Below are positions 19,262 to 27,443 of a stretch of 64,000 nt of DNA, in pieces. This DNA is from a bacterium. GTDB taxonomy: Bacteria; UBP4; UBA4092; JAOAEQ01. The position numbers and the translations under genes are program-made. Positions within the stretch are counted from its first letter, which is position 1; each line of letters opens with the position of its first letter. Under the pieces are notes generated by a model, which worked only from the letters and a program-made list of their open reading frames with translations, had not been told where the DNA came from and made no database searches. The stretch covers positions 62,001 through 126,000 of the forward strand of contig JAOAEQ010000003.1 in the NCBI GenBank assembly GCA_026416715.1. The letters run 5' to 3'.

Positions 19262-20461
19262 ATGCAATATGAAAAAATCGTATCAGGCATATTAATATTC
19301 ATTTGTTTTTCGTTCAGTTTCGCTGACCGAGTTGATGATTTAATATCGCAATTAAAGCATAAAGATTTTTGGGTTCGTCGCCCTGCTGTTTTAGCATTAC
19401 GTAAAATTCAAGATCCGAGAGTGGACGAATCACTAATTTCATGTTTGAAGGATGAGGATTTTTGTGTTAGAAGATTCGCTGCAGAAGCAATGATATTGAA
19501 GGGAGACGGTCGTGCTATAGAATCATTAATTTTATGTTTAAGAGATACAGATGATGAAGTCAGACGATTTGTAGCAGAAGCACTGGGTCAGATAGGAGAC
19601 GCCCGTGCGATTGAACCATTAACAAAATGTTTACATGATGATAATATGTACGTTCGAATTGCGGTAGTGAATGCATTAAGCAAGATAAAAGATCCGCAGA
19701 CAATAAATTCGTTAGTTCTATTTTTAAATGACGAGTGTCCGATGGTACGTTCTTCAACTATAAGGGCGTTAGGCGAAATTGGCGATAATCGAGCAGTTAC
19801 ATATTTAATTCCTTTTTTAAAAGATAACGCTGTGCATGAAACAGCAGCAGTAGCTTTAGCAAAAATAGGCCAACCTTCGATAGACTCATTAATATCGGCT
19901 TTAAAAGATACTGAAGAGGAATCCTGGATACAAGGAATAGAACGGGAATCGGTTATAAAAGCATTGGTTTTGATTGGTAAGTTATCTGTTGAGCCAATGA
20001 TTGCTTGTTTAAAAGATAAGGACGCAAGTATACGGACGATAGCAGCGCATGTTCTTTATGAGATTAAAGACGTTAAAGCAGTTAATCCATTAATTGAATG
20101 TTTAAAGGACGATAATTGGATGGTACGGGCAATAGCAGCGAATGCGTTAGGCGAAATTAAAGATGAGCGGGCAATTGCACCGCTAATAGTATGTTTGGAG
20201 GATAATCATTACGATGTGTATAATTCTGTTTCCAATGCGCTCATAAAGATCGGTCAACCAGCGGTGACTCATTTGCTTGAACATTTGAATGATAGAAATC
20301 CTAGGTTATGCACTTCTGCTGCTGTAATACTGGGAGAAATTAAAGACACTCGCGCAATCGAACCGTTAATAAACTTAATACAAAATAACAATAAATACAT
20401 ACGAGGAACCGCAATAGACGCATTAGGCAATATTGGCGACAAAAAGTTATTCCTTATTTAG
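19262..20461 (+). CDS. HEAT-repeat protein, N-terminal part (gene interrupted by a -1 frameshift)
   Basis: An N-terminal signal peptide (about residues 1-21, ending FSFA) is followed by roughly twelve HEAT/PBS-lyase-type repeats of about 31 residues (pattern DxRAIEPLIxCLKDxDxxVRxxAAxALGEIGD). Such solenoids are protein-binding scaffolds. The frame closes at 20461 after DKKLFLI. Shifting back one base at the AAAAAG run (20441-20446) continues the protein as VIPYLVNSLPDWDIQG and on to 20907, so the two parts are one gene of about 548 codons. It is probably exported and co-transcribed with the transglutaminase-like gene at 20909. Confidence 0.8.
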   Translation: MQYEKIVSGILIFICFSFSFADRVDDLISQLKHKDFWVRRPAVLALRKIQDPRVDESLISCLKDEDFCVRRFAAEAMILKGDGRAIESLILCLRDTDDEVRRFVAEALGQIGDARAIEPLTKCLHDDNMYVRIAVVNALSKIKDPQTINSLVLFLNDECPMVRSSTIRALGEIGDNRAVTYLIPFLKDNAVHETAAVALAKIGQPSIDSLISALKDTEEESWIQGIERESVIKALVLIGKLSVEPMIACLKDKDASIRTIAAHVLYEIKDVKAVNPLIECLKDDNWMVRAIAANALGEIKDERAIAPLIVCLEDNHYDVYNSVSNALIKIGQPAVTHLLEHLNDRNPRLCTSAAVILGEIKDTRAIEPLINLIQNNNKYIRGTAIDALGNIGDKKLFLI

Positions 20462-20469
20462 TAAACAGT

Positions 20470-20907
20470 TTGCCCGATTGGGACATTCAAGGTAGAATTG
20501 TGGCGGCTTTAGAAAAATTAGATTGGATACCGAAAACTGAAAAGGAACAGATATATTCCATGATTTGTAAAAGAGATGTGCAAAATCTTATTGACAACTG
20601 GGAATTAACCAAACGAATTTTAATACAGGATATAGAAACTTCTGATATTCGAAAAATTGAAAACGGAATCTATTCTTTTATCTGTATCGGTAGAGCAGAA
20701 ATTATTCATTATCTTGTAACAGTATTATATGCAAAAGGTAATAATGATATAGCAGCTACTTATATTTCCTGTGGGAATAAAACACTGGCTAAAGTTGGTT
20801 ACAATTGGTTAAAGAAACAACGATATAAAACAATTTCTAGCGCAGGTAAATATGGAGTTAGTTGGGGACGCTGGATGTTTCCTCCTGATCCTGTAGTAAC
20901 CCCCTAG
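20470..20907 (+). pseudogene. C-terminal part of the HEAT-repeat protein, in the -1 frame
   Basis: This open frame has no convincing start of its own; its first possible codon is a TTG without a ribosome site. It reads as the direct continuation of the HEAT protein, beginning in practice at about 20446. The roughly 150 residues are helical, without the repeat pattern, and end one base before the next gene's ATG. Either the AAAAA run has lost or gained a base (mutation or assembly error) or the ribosome shifts at C AAA AAG. I cannot decide which. Confidence 0.7.
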
Positions 20908-20908
20908 T

Positions 20909-22495
20909 ATGTTCATGAAATTAATACAAAGAAATAATTGGCATGTAATATTATTCATTTTAATAGTTTTTATTCCTTGTAGAACATTTGGTTTTTCGAA
21001 TCCTACTTCCGAGAATTGGTTGAATGTGTTTCTCATGGGCGAAAAGATAGGGTATTATCATGAGACCAAACAGGAAACACTTTTTAACGGTGAAAAGGTC
21101 TATGAAATCAACAGCGAGATGATATCGAAACTTGCACGGTTCGGAATCGAGTTCAATGTAATTCAGAGATCGCAGGTATATCTAGCGAAAGATTATTCCG
21201 CTCGTTTTTGTAAATATGAAGAAGAAATGATGGGAAGTAAAAAAATCGTTACCGCAACGGTGCAAGGAAACAAATTATTGGTAGAAATCAATCTGAATGG
21301 TGAAATAACCAAGCAAACGTTAGCTTGGGCTCCGTCAAATTATTTTGATGCGGCTGTAGTTGAAAAGATTGTGCGAGATGGCTTACCTGTGGGAAAGACG
21401 TATCAGTTTAAGGTATATAGTCCGGAGTTAGCGCGATGGTTTGATGTGTCAGTATCAGTTGGGACAACCGAAAAGGTAGAGGTAAATGGCATCATCCAAG
21501 ACGCAGTAGTTGTATATACGGAGTATTTACAAGCGCCAGAGTTGACATCTCGAACGTGGATTGGGAAAGATAACCGAGTGGTCAAAGCAGAGGTTGGGAA
21601 TTATGGGATGGTTATGGTTCAGGTACCGGAAGCGGAAGCGAAAGAGTTTAAGCAGAAAATGGAAATCAAGAATCTCGCAATGTTAAAAAGTAATGTAACT
21701 TTCGATGAGCCAAAAGAAGTAACCCGAATGCGAGTTAAAATAACTTATACTGACGGTGACCCGAGAACCTTTATTCCTGAGGATGACCGGCAGAAATGGG
21801 AACAGCTATCCGATACAACTGTTCAATCGCGAGTGTTAATTATAACCGCAAATCCGATTGATGAAAATACAGTGCTGGAACTACCGTTAAAAATTAAAGA
21901 TAAGAATATAACGAGGTTCTTATCAAATACGCCCTATATTCAATCAGATGATTCGGCAATAGTTGCTATTGCAAAGCAGATTGCTGGTTCTGAAAGAAAC
22001 TCCGTAAAAGTAGCAATAGCATTATGCCATTGGGTAAATAATTATGTTGAGAATAAAGGGTTTGATACGGGGTTTGCATCAGCTAAGGATACGCTGGTAA
22101 CCAAACGCGGAGATTGCACTGAACATTCGGTTTTATTAGCAGCATTAACTCGTGCGGTTGGAATTCCGACCAAAATTGTTACTGGAATAACCTATGCTGA
22201 AGATGGTTTTTACTACCATATGTGGGTAGAAGTGTATGTTGGCAAATGGATTGCATTAGACCCGACGATGGATGAAATCCGGGTGAATGCGACACATATA
22301 AAACTTGCGGAAACTGAGACTCAAGAAGATGAATTAAGTGACTATGCATTGAAACTCCTCCGTTCTCTTAAAAAAATTACATTAGAGATACTTGACTACG
22401 ATATGGCAGGGGAATATTATTCTTCCCAAGATACTCAAATGTCAAGTCAAAATGAGATGTATAAAGTTTTAGAAAACCTGCTAAAATCCCAATAG
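20909..22495 (+). CDS. Exported transglutaminase-like protein
   Basis: Protein of 528 residues with an N-terminal hydrophobic signal (about 12-28). A beta-rich middle region follows, then a C-terminal transglutaminase-like domain with the complete triad: Cys403 in KRGDCTEHS, His437 in YYHMWVEV and Asp451 in ALDPTMDE. Bacterial members are mostly cysteine peptidases or amide hydrolases of the envelope rather than cross-linkers. The ATG follows the HEAT gene stop by one base, so the two products are probably made together and may interact. Confidence 0.85.
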   Translation: MFMKLIQRNNWHVILFILIVFIPCRTFGFSNPTSENWLNVFLMGEKIGYYHETKQETLFNGEKVYEINSEMISKLARFGIEFNVIQRSQVYLAKDYSARFCKYEEEMMGSKKIVTATVQGNKLLVEINLNGEITKQTLAWAPSNYFDAAVVEKIVRDGLPVGKTYQFKVYSPELARWFDVSVSVGTTEKVEVNGIIQDAVVVYTEYLQAPELTSRTWIGKDNRVVKAEVGNYGMVMVQVPEAEAKEFKQKMEIKNLAMLKSNVTFDEPKEVTRMRVKITYTDGDPRTFIPEDDRQKWEQLSDTTVQSRVLIITANPIDENTVLELPLKIKDKNITRFLSNTPYIQSDDSAIVAIAKQIAGSERNSVKVAIALCHWVNNYVENKGFDTGFASAKDTLVTKRGDCTEHSVLLAALTRAVGIPTKIVTGITYAEDGFYYHMWVEVYVGKWIALDPTMDEIRVNATHIKLAETETQEDELSDYALKLLRSLKKITLEILDYDMAGEYYSSQDTQMSSQNEMYKVLENLLKSQ

Positions 22496-22501
22496 TTCTG
22501 T

Positions 22502-22531
22502 TGTGCCATTTTGGCAGTGTGCAATGGTACA
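22502..22531 (+). other. Hairpin downstream of the transglutaminase-like gene
   Basis: Bases 22502-22510 pair with 22523-22531 (nine pairs, one G-U) around a 12-base loop. There is no T run, so terminator function is uncertain. Apart from this and the promoter candidate at 22779, I see nothing in the 359-base gap 22496-22854. Confidence 0.4.
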
Positions 22532-22778
22532 TTATGACACCCTAATCAACAATTTACTCCTATAATAACTTTTATAATTCCAACATTGTTCGCTGAACAC
22601 TTGATTTTAAGCTGAATTTGTACCTGTTTGACTATTGTATCGAATCCGAATTTTGTGAGTTAACTCTGGTATAGAAATTGCTCGAATGATTAAACGGAAA
22701 ATAATTCAAATTATACTTTTCATACTTTCTGTGAGTGATATAAATAAAGGGAAATCTTGGCAGAGTGTTAAGCTGAAC

Positions 22779-22807
22779 TTGATTTGAATATCAATTAAAA
22801 TTATGCT
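22779..22807 (+). promoter_or_regulatory. Candidate sigma-70 promoter for the receiver-protein gene
   Basis: TTGATT (22779-22784) and TATGCT (22802-22807) are spaced by 17 bases, about 55 bases upstream of the receiver-protein start. Confidence 0.4.
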
Positions 22808-22863
22808 ATTCTTTTTCAGGTGAAGTTAATTGTTCAATCATAACATAAGGCAAGGTGCAAATT

Positions 22864-23253
22864 ATGACCTTTGCAATTTCACCTTATAACAAACAAAAAA
22901 TTCTTATTGTTGACGATGACCGATATACTCGGTTGACACTAGAAGATGTTTTACAACGGGAAGGATTCAATACGTTCGGTCTGCCGGATGGGAACCAAGT
23001 AGCTGAAATTGTTATGAACGAATTAATTGATTTAGTTCTGCTTGACCTAAATCTTCCCGATCGAGATGGAATAGAAGTTTTGCGTGAAATAAGATATATG
23101 TGGTCGCAATTGCCAGTGATTATGATAACAGCTTCACGAGCGCCAGATTTATTCCATGCATTGATGGAACTCAATGTATTCTCGTTACTTCCGAAACCTA
23201 TTGATATAGCGCTATTACGACATGCGGTACGTCACGCATTATTTAAGTTGTAA
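22864..23253 (+). CDS. Stand-alone response-regulator receiver domain protein
   Basis: CheY-like protein of about 129 residues, a receiver domain with no output domain. Visible landmarks are the acidic pair in KILIVDDDRYTR, the phospho-acceptor Asp in LVLLDLNLPDRDG, a Thr in MITAS and the conserved Lys in LLPKPID. It could act by protein contact or as a phosphate relay. ATG 22864 is preferred; a GTG at 22855 in the same frame is possible. The NtrY-like kinase at 27444 is the nearest kinase and could be its partner, which is inference. Confidence 0.88.
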   Translation: MTFAISPYNKQKILIVDDDRYTRLTLEDVLQREGFNTFGLPDGNQVAEIVMNELIDLVLLDLNLPDRDGIEVLREIRYMWSQLPVIMITASRAPDLFHALMELNVFSLLPKPIDIALLRHAVRHALFKL

Positions 23254-23288
23254 CCAAAAAATACAACGATATTTTTTTGCTAGTATAA

Positions 23289-23332
23289 ATCCCATTAGTT
23301 GCAGATACACGCTGTGATAGTACTAATGGGAT
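23289..23332 (+). promoter_or_regulatory. Long-loop inverted repeat in the htpX leader
   Basis: An 11-base arm (23289-23299) and its perfect complement (23322-23332) flank a 22-base spacer and end 7 bases before the htpX ribosome site. It could be an operator for a dimeric regulator or an mRNA structure that hides the ribosome site; it is not CIRCE. It may also help end the upstream receiver transcript. Confidence 0.5.
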
Positions 23333-23354
23333 AAATTATAGGAGGTTGATAGAG

Positions 23355-24221
23355 ATGAATGTACTTAAAACCACCATGCTAATGGTTGTTTTAACCATGA
23401 TTTTAGTGTTTATCGGTTCATTTTGGGGAACCGAAGGAATGGTATTTGCGTTAATCTTTTCCTTAGGAATGAACTTATTTATGTATTGGTTCAGTGATAA
23501 GATGGTATTAATGATGTATCGAGCGAGACCAGTAACACCGCAAGAAGCACCGCAGTTATACCAGATGGTTGCCGAATTGACACAAAATGCGGGTTTACCG
23601 ATGCCAAAATTGTATATAATTCCAACCGATACGCCGAATGCGTTTGCTACTGGACGGAATCCGAACCATGCAGCAATTGCGGTTACCGAAGGAATTCTAC
23701 GTATTCTCGATTATAATGAACTTAAAGGGGTACTAGCGCATGAATTAGCGCATGTGAAAAATCGAGATATGCTGATTGGAACGATTGCTGCAGGGATAGC
23801 TGGTGCGGTGATGATGCTAGCGCGGATGGCGCAATTTGCTGCGATGTTCGGTGGGGTCGGTGGTCGCAATGACCGTGAAGGAAATAATCCCTTAGCGTTA
23901 TTGGTTATGATAATCGTTGCACCATTAGCTGCGTTACTGGTTCAGTTGTGGATATCCCGCACGAGAGAATATGAAGCTGATGCGACCGGAGCACGGTTCG
24001 CAAAAAATGCTGATGGGTTAGCGAATGCGTTATATAAATTAGAACAAGCAGCAAAGTTATTACCAATGAATGCGAATCCTTCGACGGCGCATTTATTTAT
24101 CGTTAATCCATTATCTGGTCGTTCTTTCCTAACATTATTTTCGACGCATCCACCGATCTCGGAACGAATTAAACGGCTTCGAGCGATGTCATTAACCGAG
24201 TTACTCGGTGCAATGAAGTAA
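23355..24221 (+). CDS. htpX: HtpX membrane zinc metalloprotease
   Basis: M48 family protease of the cytoplasmic membrane that clears damaged membrane proteins. The 288 residues have two N-terminal membrane helices, the zinc motif HELAH (His129, Glu130, His133), two further hydrophobic segments, and the third ligand Glu in SRTREYEADATGARFA. The ATG at 23355 is chosen because AGGAGGT at 23340-23346 is ideally spaced for it; an in-frame TTG at 23346 overlaps that site. It is followed by htrA, making a quality-control pair. Confidence 0.95.
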   Translation: MNVLKTTMLMVVLTMILVFIGSFWGTEGMVFALIFSLGMNLFMYWFSDKMVLMMYRARPVTPQEAPQLYQMVAELTQNAGLPMPKLYIIPTDTPNAFATGRNPNHAAIAVTEGILRILDYNELKGVLAHELAHVKNRDMLIGTIAAGIAGAVMMLARMAQFAAMFGGVGGRNDREGNNPLALLVMIIVAPLAALLVQLWISRTREYEADATGARFAKNADGLANALYKLEQAAKLLPMNANPSTAHLFIVNPLSGRSFLTLFSTHPPISERIKRLRAMSLTELLGAMK

Positions 24222-24339
24222 CCCTAACCCTAAAATATTCATTACAAAAAATTTTGAATAAACCCTTAGGGTACGGTGTTAGATAGAGATATTAAATGTG
24301 ATTAATAAAAAATATCCATTAGATGTGTGGGAGGATACT

Positions 24340-25854
24340 ATGCGTCACAATCTAAACCGATTATTAGCTCAATATCTATTCGGAGTTTCATGCATTCTCA
24401 TTCTATCCTTTTTTTCTTTCTCGGTTTCTGCTGAGGGACCAACGAAATCAGACGAGAATGTAATCTCCGCCGCAGAAGCTTTAGAAAAAGCATTTGTTGA
24501 AGTAGCGAAAAAAGTTAAACCTGCAGTCGTTAATATCAGTACCGAAAAAACAGTCCTAACTCGATCTTCAAATCCGTTTTGGTTCGACCCGTTTGGCGAT
24601 GATGAATTTTTTAAACAATTTGAGCCATTTTTTAGAAGGATGGTTCCGCCAGAAGTGCAGAAACGAGTTATACCGAGTCTTGGTTCTGGGGTTATTGTTC
24701 GGGACGATGGATATATTTTAACCAATAACCATATGGTAGATGGGCTAGACTTGGAGAAAGATAAAATCATAGTTACCTTAGCTGATGGCCGGAAATTCAC
24801 CAATGTTAAAGTGGTCGGTAAAGACCCGAAAACTGATGTTGCCGTAATTAAAGTTGATGGAGATAATCTTCCGACTGCAAAACTGGGCGATTCGAATACC
24901 GTACAGGTCGGTCAGATTGTTATCGCTATTGGAAATCCGTTTGGATTAGCGGAATCGGTAACGCAAGGAATTGTGAGTGCACTCGGTCGCTCAATAGGTC
25001 TTGCAGATTATGAAGATTATATCCAAACGGATGCGCCGATAAATCCGGGCAATTCCGGCGGTCCATTAGTGAATCTACGTGGTGAAGTTATCGGAATCAA
25101 TGCGGCGATTAAAACCGGTGGAATAGCGCAGAATGCTGGAATTGGGTTTGCGATTCCGATAAATTTAGCCAAAAAGGTTATGGGTGATTTAATTGAGTCT
25201 GGAAAAGTTGTACGGGGTTGGCTCGGTGTTCAACTGAATCCGGAAGAAATCGATGAGAAAATGGCAAAAGCGCTCGGGTTAAAGGAGAAGAAAGGTGCGT
25301 TAATTGCTAATGTTTTAGAGGGTCCGGCAAAAGAAGCAGGAATCGAACCTGGAGATGTTATCATCGAAATAAATGGGGTTCCGGTAAATTCTAATACCGA
25401 ATTGCGAAATCTAGTAGCGCAGGCTAAGGTAGGAGAGAAGGTTCCGGTGAAACTGATTCGTGACGGCAAAGAGAAAATCGTTATTGTTAAAATCGCCGAA
25501 CGAACCGAAGATGTTGAACTCGCAAGTAAAGATGCGGCGACAAAATGGGGATTAACGGTGCAAACATTCACGAAAGAACTAGCGCAGCAATTGAATCTCT
25601 CGTTTGAAGAAGGATTAGTGGTTACCGAGGTTAAATCGAAATCGCTTGCTGATGAAGCTGGATTTCAAAAGAACGATATTATTATCAAAATCAACAATAA
25701 ACCGGTAAAAGAGATTAAAGAGTTCAATGATATCAGCAAAGAAATTAAACCGGGTGATAGTGTGAAGTTTTATCTAAAACGTGGTAATGGATATATGTTT
25801 ATCATCTTGCAAATTCCAGAGAAAAAAGAAGAAAAGAAAGAAGAGAAAAAATAA
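24340..25854 (+). CDS. htrA: HtrA/DegP-type periplasmic serine protease
   Basis: Envelope protease/chaperone of 504 residues. A signal peptide (about 1-31, ending SVSA) precedes the trypsin-like domain with the triad His131 (TNNHMVD), Asp166 (KTDVAVIKV) and Ser239 (NPGNSGGP). Two PDZ domains follow (about 275-370 and 395-490), and a Lys/Glu-rich tail ends the protein. The ATG at 24340 has GGGAGG five bases upstream; a GTG at 24298 in frame would put 14 residues before the signal peptide and is less likely. Confidence 0.95.
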   Translation: MRHNLNRLLAQYLFGVSCILILSFFSFSVSAEGPTKSDENVISAAEALEKAFVEVAKKVKPAVVNISTEKTVLTRSSNPFWFDPFGDDEFFKQFEPFFRRMVPPEVQKRVIPSLGSGVIVRDDGYILTNNHMVDGLDLEKDKIIVTLADGRKFTNVKVVGKDPKTDVAVIKVDGDNLPTAKLGDSNTVQVGQIVIAIGNPFGLAESVTQGIVSALGRSIGLADYEDYIQTDAPINPGNSGGPLVNLRGEVIGINAAIKTGGIAQNAGIGFAIPINLAKKVMGDLIESGKVVRGWLGVQLNPEEIDEKMAKALGLKEKKGALIANVLEGPAKEAGIEPGDVIIEINGVPVNSNTELRNLVAQAKVGEKVPVKLIRDGKEKIVIVKIAERTEDVELASKDAATKWGLTVQTFTKELAQQLNLSFEEGLVVTEVKSKSLADEAGFQKNDIIIKINNKPVKEIKEFNDISKEIKPGDSVKFYLKRGNGYMFIILQIPEKKEEKKEEKK

Positions 25855-25913
25855 GTCTTAACCATAGAAACATAGTGACACCGAATTGATAATATATAAT
25901 ATGATAATACCAA

Positions 25914-25955
25914 ACCCCGTTAGAAAACTTCCACCTGCTAACGGGGTATTTATTA
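25914..25955 (+). terminator. Probable terminator after htrA
   Basis: ACCCCGTTAG (25914-25923) pairs perfectly with CTAACGGGGT (25938-25947) over a 14-base loop, followed by ATTTATTA. The tail is only moderately T-rich. Confidence 0.6.
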
Positions 25956-26016
25956 CCTAAAAGACGCGAGCATAGTCTTCCTCGAATCCCGCACAAATTC
26001 GTTGCGCAAGTTATCT

Positions 26017-26332
26017 CTATGCTGTCATACCAGAGGTAGGTTCTTTATCTACCGGAAACGGTTTTTCAATTGATTTCATTATCTCCCAATACACTTTTCT
26101 AATGAGCAAAAAACATAACACGAGAAACAGTATTCCCTCAATCGAATTCCTAATCAAATAAAGACGCAGATGTAAGAATAATAAATGATCCTATACCGAT
26201 TATGAATCCCAAAAGGGCTTCTAATTTTTTTGAGTAATTAAAATATTTTCTTCTAATAACGGTAATTACCTTATTATGAATTAGCCAGACAAGTATCAGA
26301 GAAACCAAGATAGTATAGAATAATAAAATTGC
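26017..26332 (-). pseudogene. Frameshifted small membrane protein gene
   Basis: On the minus strand a GGAGG (26340-26344) is followed by an open frame without a normal start codon. It encodes a hydrophobic stretch (ILLFYTILVSLILVWLI), a basic loop and a second membrane segment, and stops at 26150. Moving forward one base, the next frame continues smoothly (LIRNSIEGILFLVLCFLLI, then a hydrophilic tail) to a stop at 26017. Together they give about 105 residues with three membrane segments, so this looks like one decayed or mis-sequenced gene. No family was recognised. It lies inside the 554-base gap between htrA and the ankyrin lipoprotein. Confidence 0.5.
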
Positions 26333-26408
26333 TTTTTATCCTCCTATTTGGGGTAATCGTGAGCAGGGGTTAGATCGCTAGGAACGATGTTTCGCACTAT
26401 GTATTTAA

Positions 26409-27110
26409 TTATTCGGTTGCGCCCGCGTCGGTAAGCAGTTGAACGATATCTTTGGCACCACGAGCTTTCGCGAATTTCAACGCAGTTTTCCCGCCGGTAT
26501 TGGTTAAATTCGGATTCGCTTTTCGTTCAAGGAGTAATTTCACAGTATCAGTTTTACCTTCTTTTGCTGCATACATCAAAGCGGTATTGCCCCATTTATT
26601 CTGATAATTAATGTTTGCTCCTTTAATCAAGAGCGCTTCACAACATCGGGTCTGTCCATATTCTGCCGCATACATCAGCGGTGTTGAACCAAATTTATCT
26701 TCCGCATCAACGTTCGCTTGAAAACTTAATATCGTTTGTACTGCTGCAGTACATCCTTTTCTTGCCGCAAGATGTAATGCGGTTTCTTCTTGTGGACCTT
26801 TCGCGTTCGGGTCAGTTTTTTTGTTTTTTAATAACGATTTACATACTTCTGTATGGCCATTTAATCCAGCAAGCATTAACGCCGTATATCCATTCGGATT
26901 CTTGATATTCGGGTCAATCCCTGCGGTTAAAAATAAATCTACTGCGATAATATTTCCTTCCGTAGCAACTTTAAAAAAGTTTTTATCGGTATACTCCAAA
27001 TCCATTTGAAGTAATTCCGATTTTGCGCGGTCTGAACTTTTCCCGCAAGAGATTAACGGGATTAGTGAAACAATTAACATCATGAGCAAAACCAGTTTTC
27101 TTTTGAACAT
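26409..27110 (-). CDS. Ankyrin-repeat lipoprotein
   Basis: Protein of 233 residues. A hydrophobic signal ends in the lipobox LISC, so the mature protein should be anchored to a membrane on the periplasmic side. Five or six ankyrin repeats follow (for example NGYTALMLAGLNGH and WGNTALMYAAKEGK). The ATG at 27110 is preferred because a strong GGGAGG precedes it; upstream in-frame codons to 27182 would spoil the signal peptide. It is convergent with htrA and divergent from the kinase gene. The partner is unknown, but the neighbourhood of envelope proteases suggests a stress role. Confidence 0.85.
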   Translation of the reverse strand: MFKRKLVLLMMLIVSLIPLISCGKSSDRAKSELLQMDLEYTDKNFFKVATEGNIIAVDLFLTAGIDPNIKNPNGYTALMLAGLNGHTEVCKSLLKNKKTDPNAKGPQEETALHLAARKGCTAAVQTILSFQANVDAEDKFGSTPLMYAAEYGQTRCCEALLIKGANINYQNKWGNTALMYAAKEGKTDTVKLLLERKANPNLTNTGGKTALKFAKARGAKDIVQLLTDAGATE

Positions 27111-27417
27111 AAGATAATCCTCCCTGGAGTAAAATATAGGTGATTTGACCCTTATTCTAACTCTCTTTATATAATTCGTCAAGCGAAATTTGACTTTTTA
27201 TCCTTAATTATATGGATTACAAATAAATGGATGAGTGTCTAATGCTAAAAATAGCAAATTTAAACCGTAGTAGTATTGGAATTTGAATTTGTAAGCGGTT
27301 GCGACAAGACTTATCATTTAGTTTAGACGTGAAATTCCTTAATCACTTTTGATATTAAATCACCTAATTTTGATTTACCATGTGCGCTTTGACATTTAGC
27401 AGTATAGTTGTATATGC

Positions 27418-27423
27418 TATAAT
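27418..27423 (+). promoter_or_regulatory. Extended -10 promoter element for the kinase gene
   Basis: TATAAT at 27418-27423 is preceded by TG at 27415-27416, giving TGCTATAAT. A TTGACA sits 23 bases upstream, too far for a normal -35. A start of transcription near 27430 would leave the ATG at 27444 as the first usable start. Confidence 0.45.
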
Positions 27424-27443
27424 GAATGTTACTGAAGGAAAAC

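Noticed and set aside
24222-24240. CCCTAACCCTAA resembling telomere repeats after htpX
   Set aside because: Only two units, partly in the stop region, in a bacterial gene gap; chance is sufficient.
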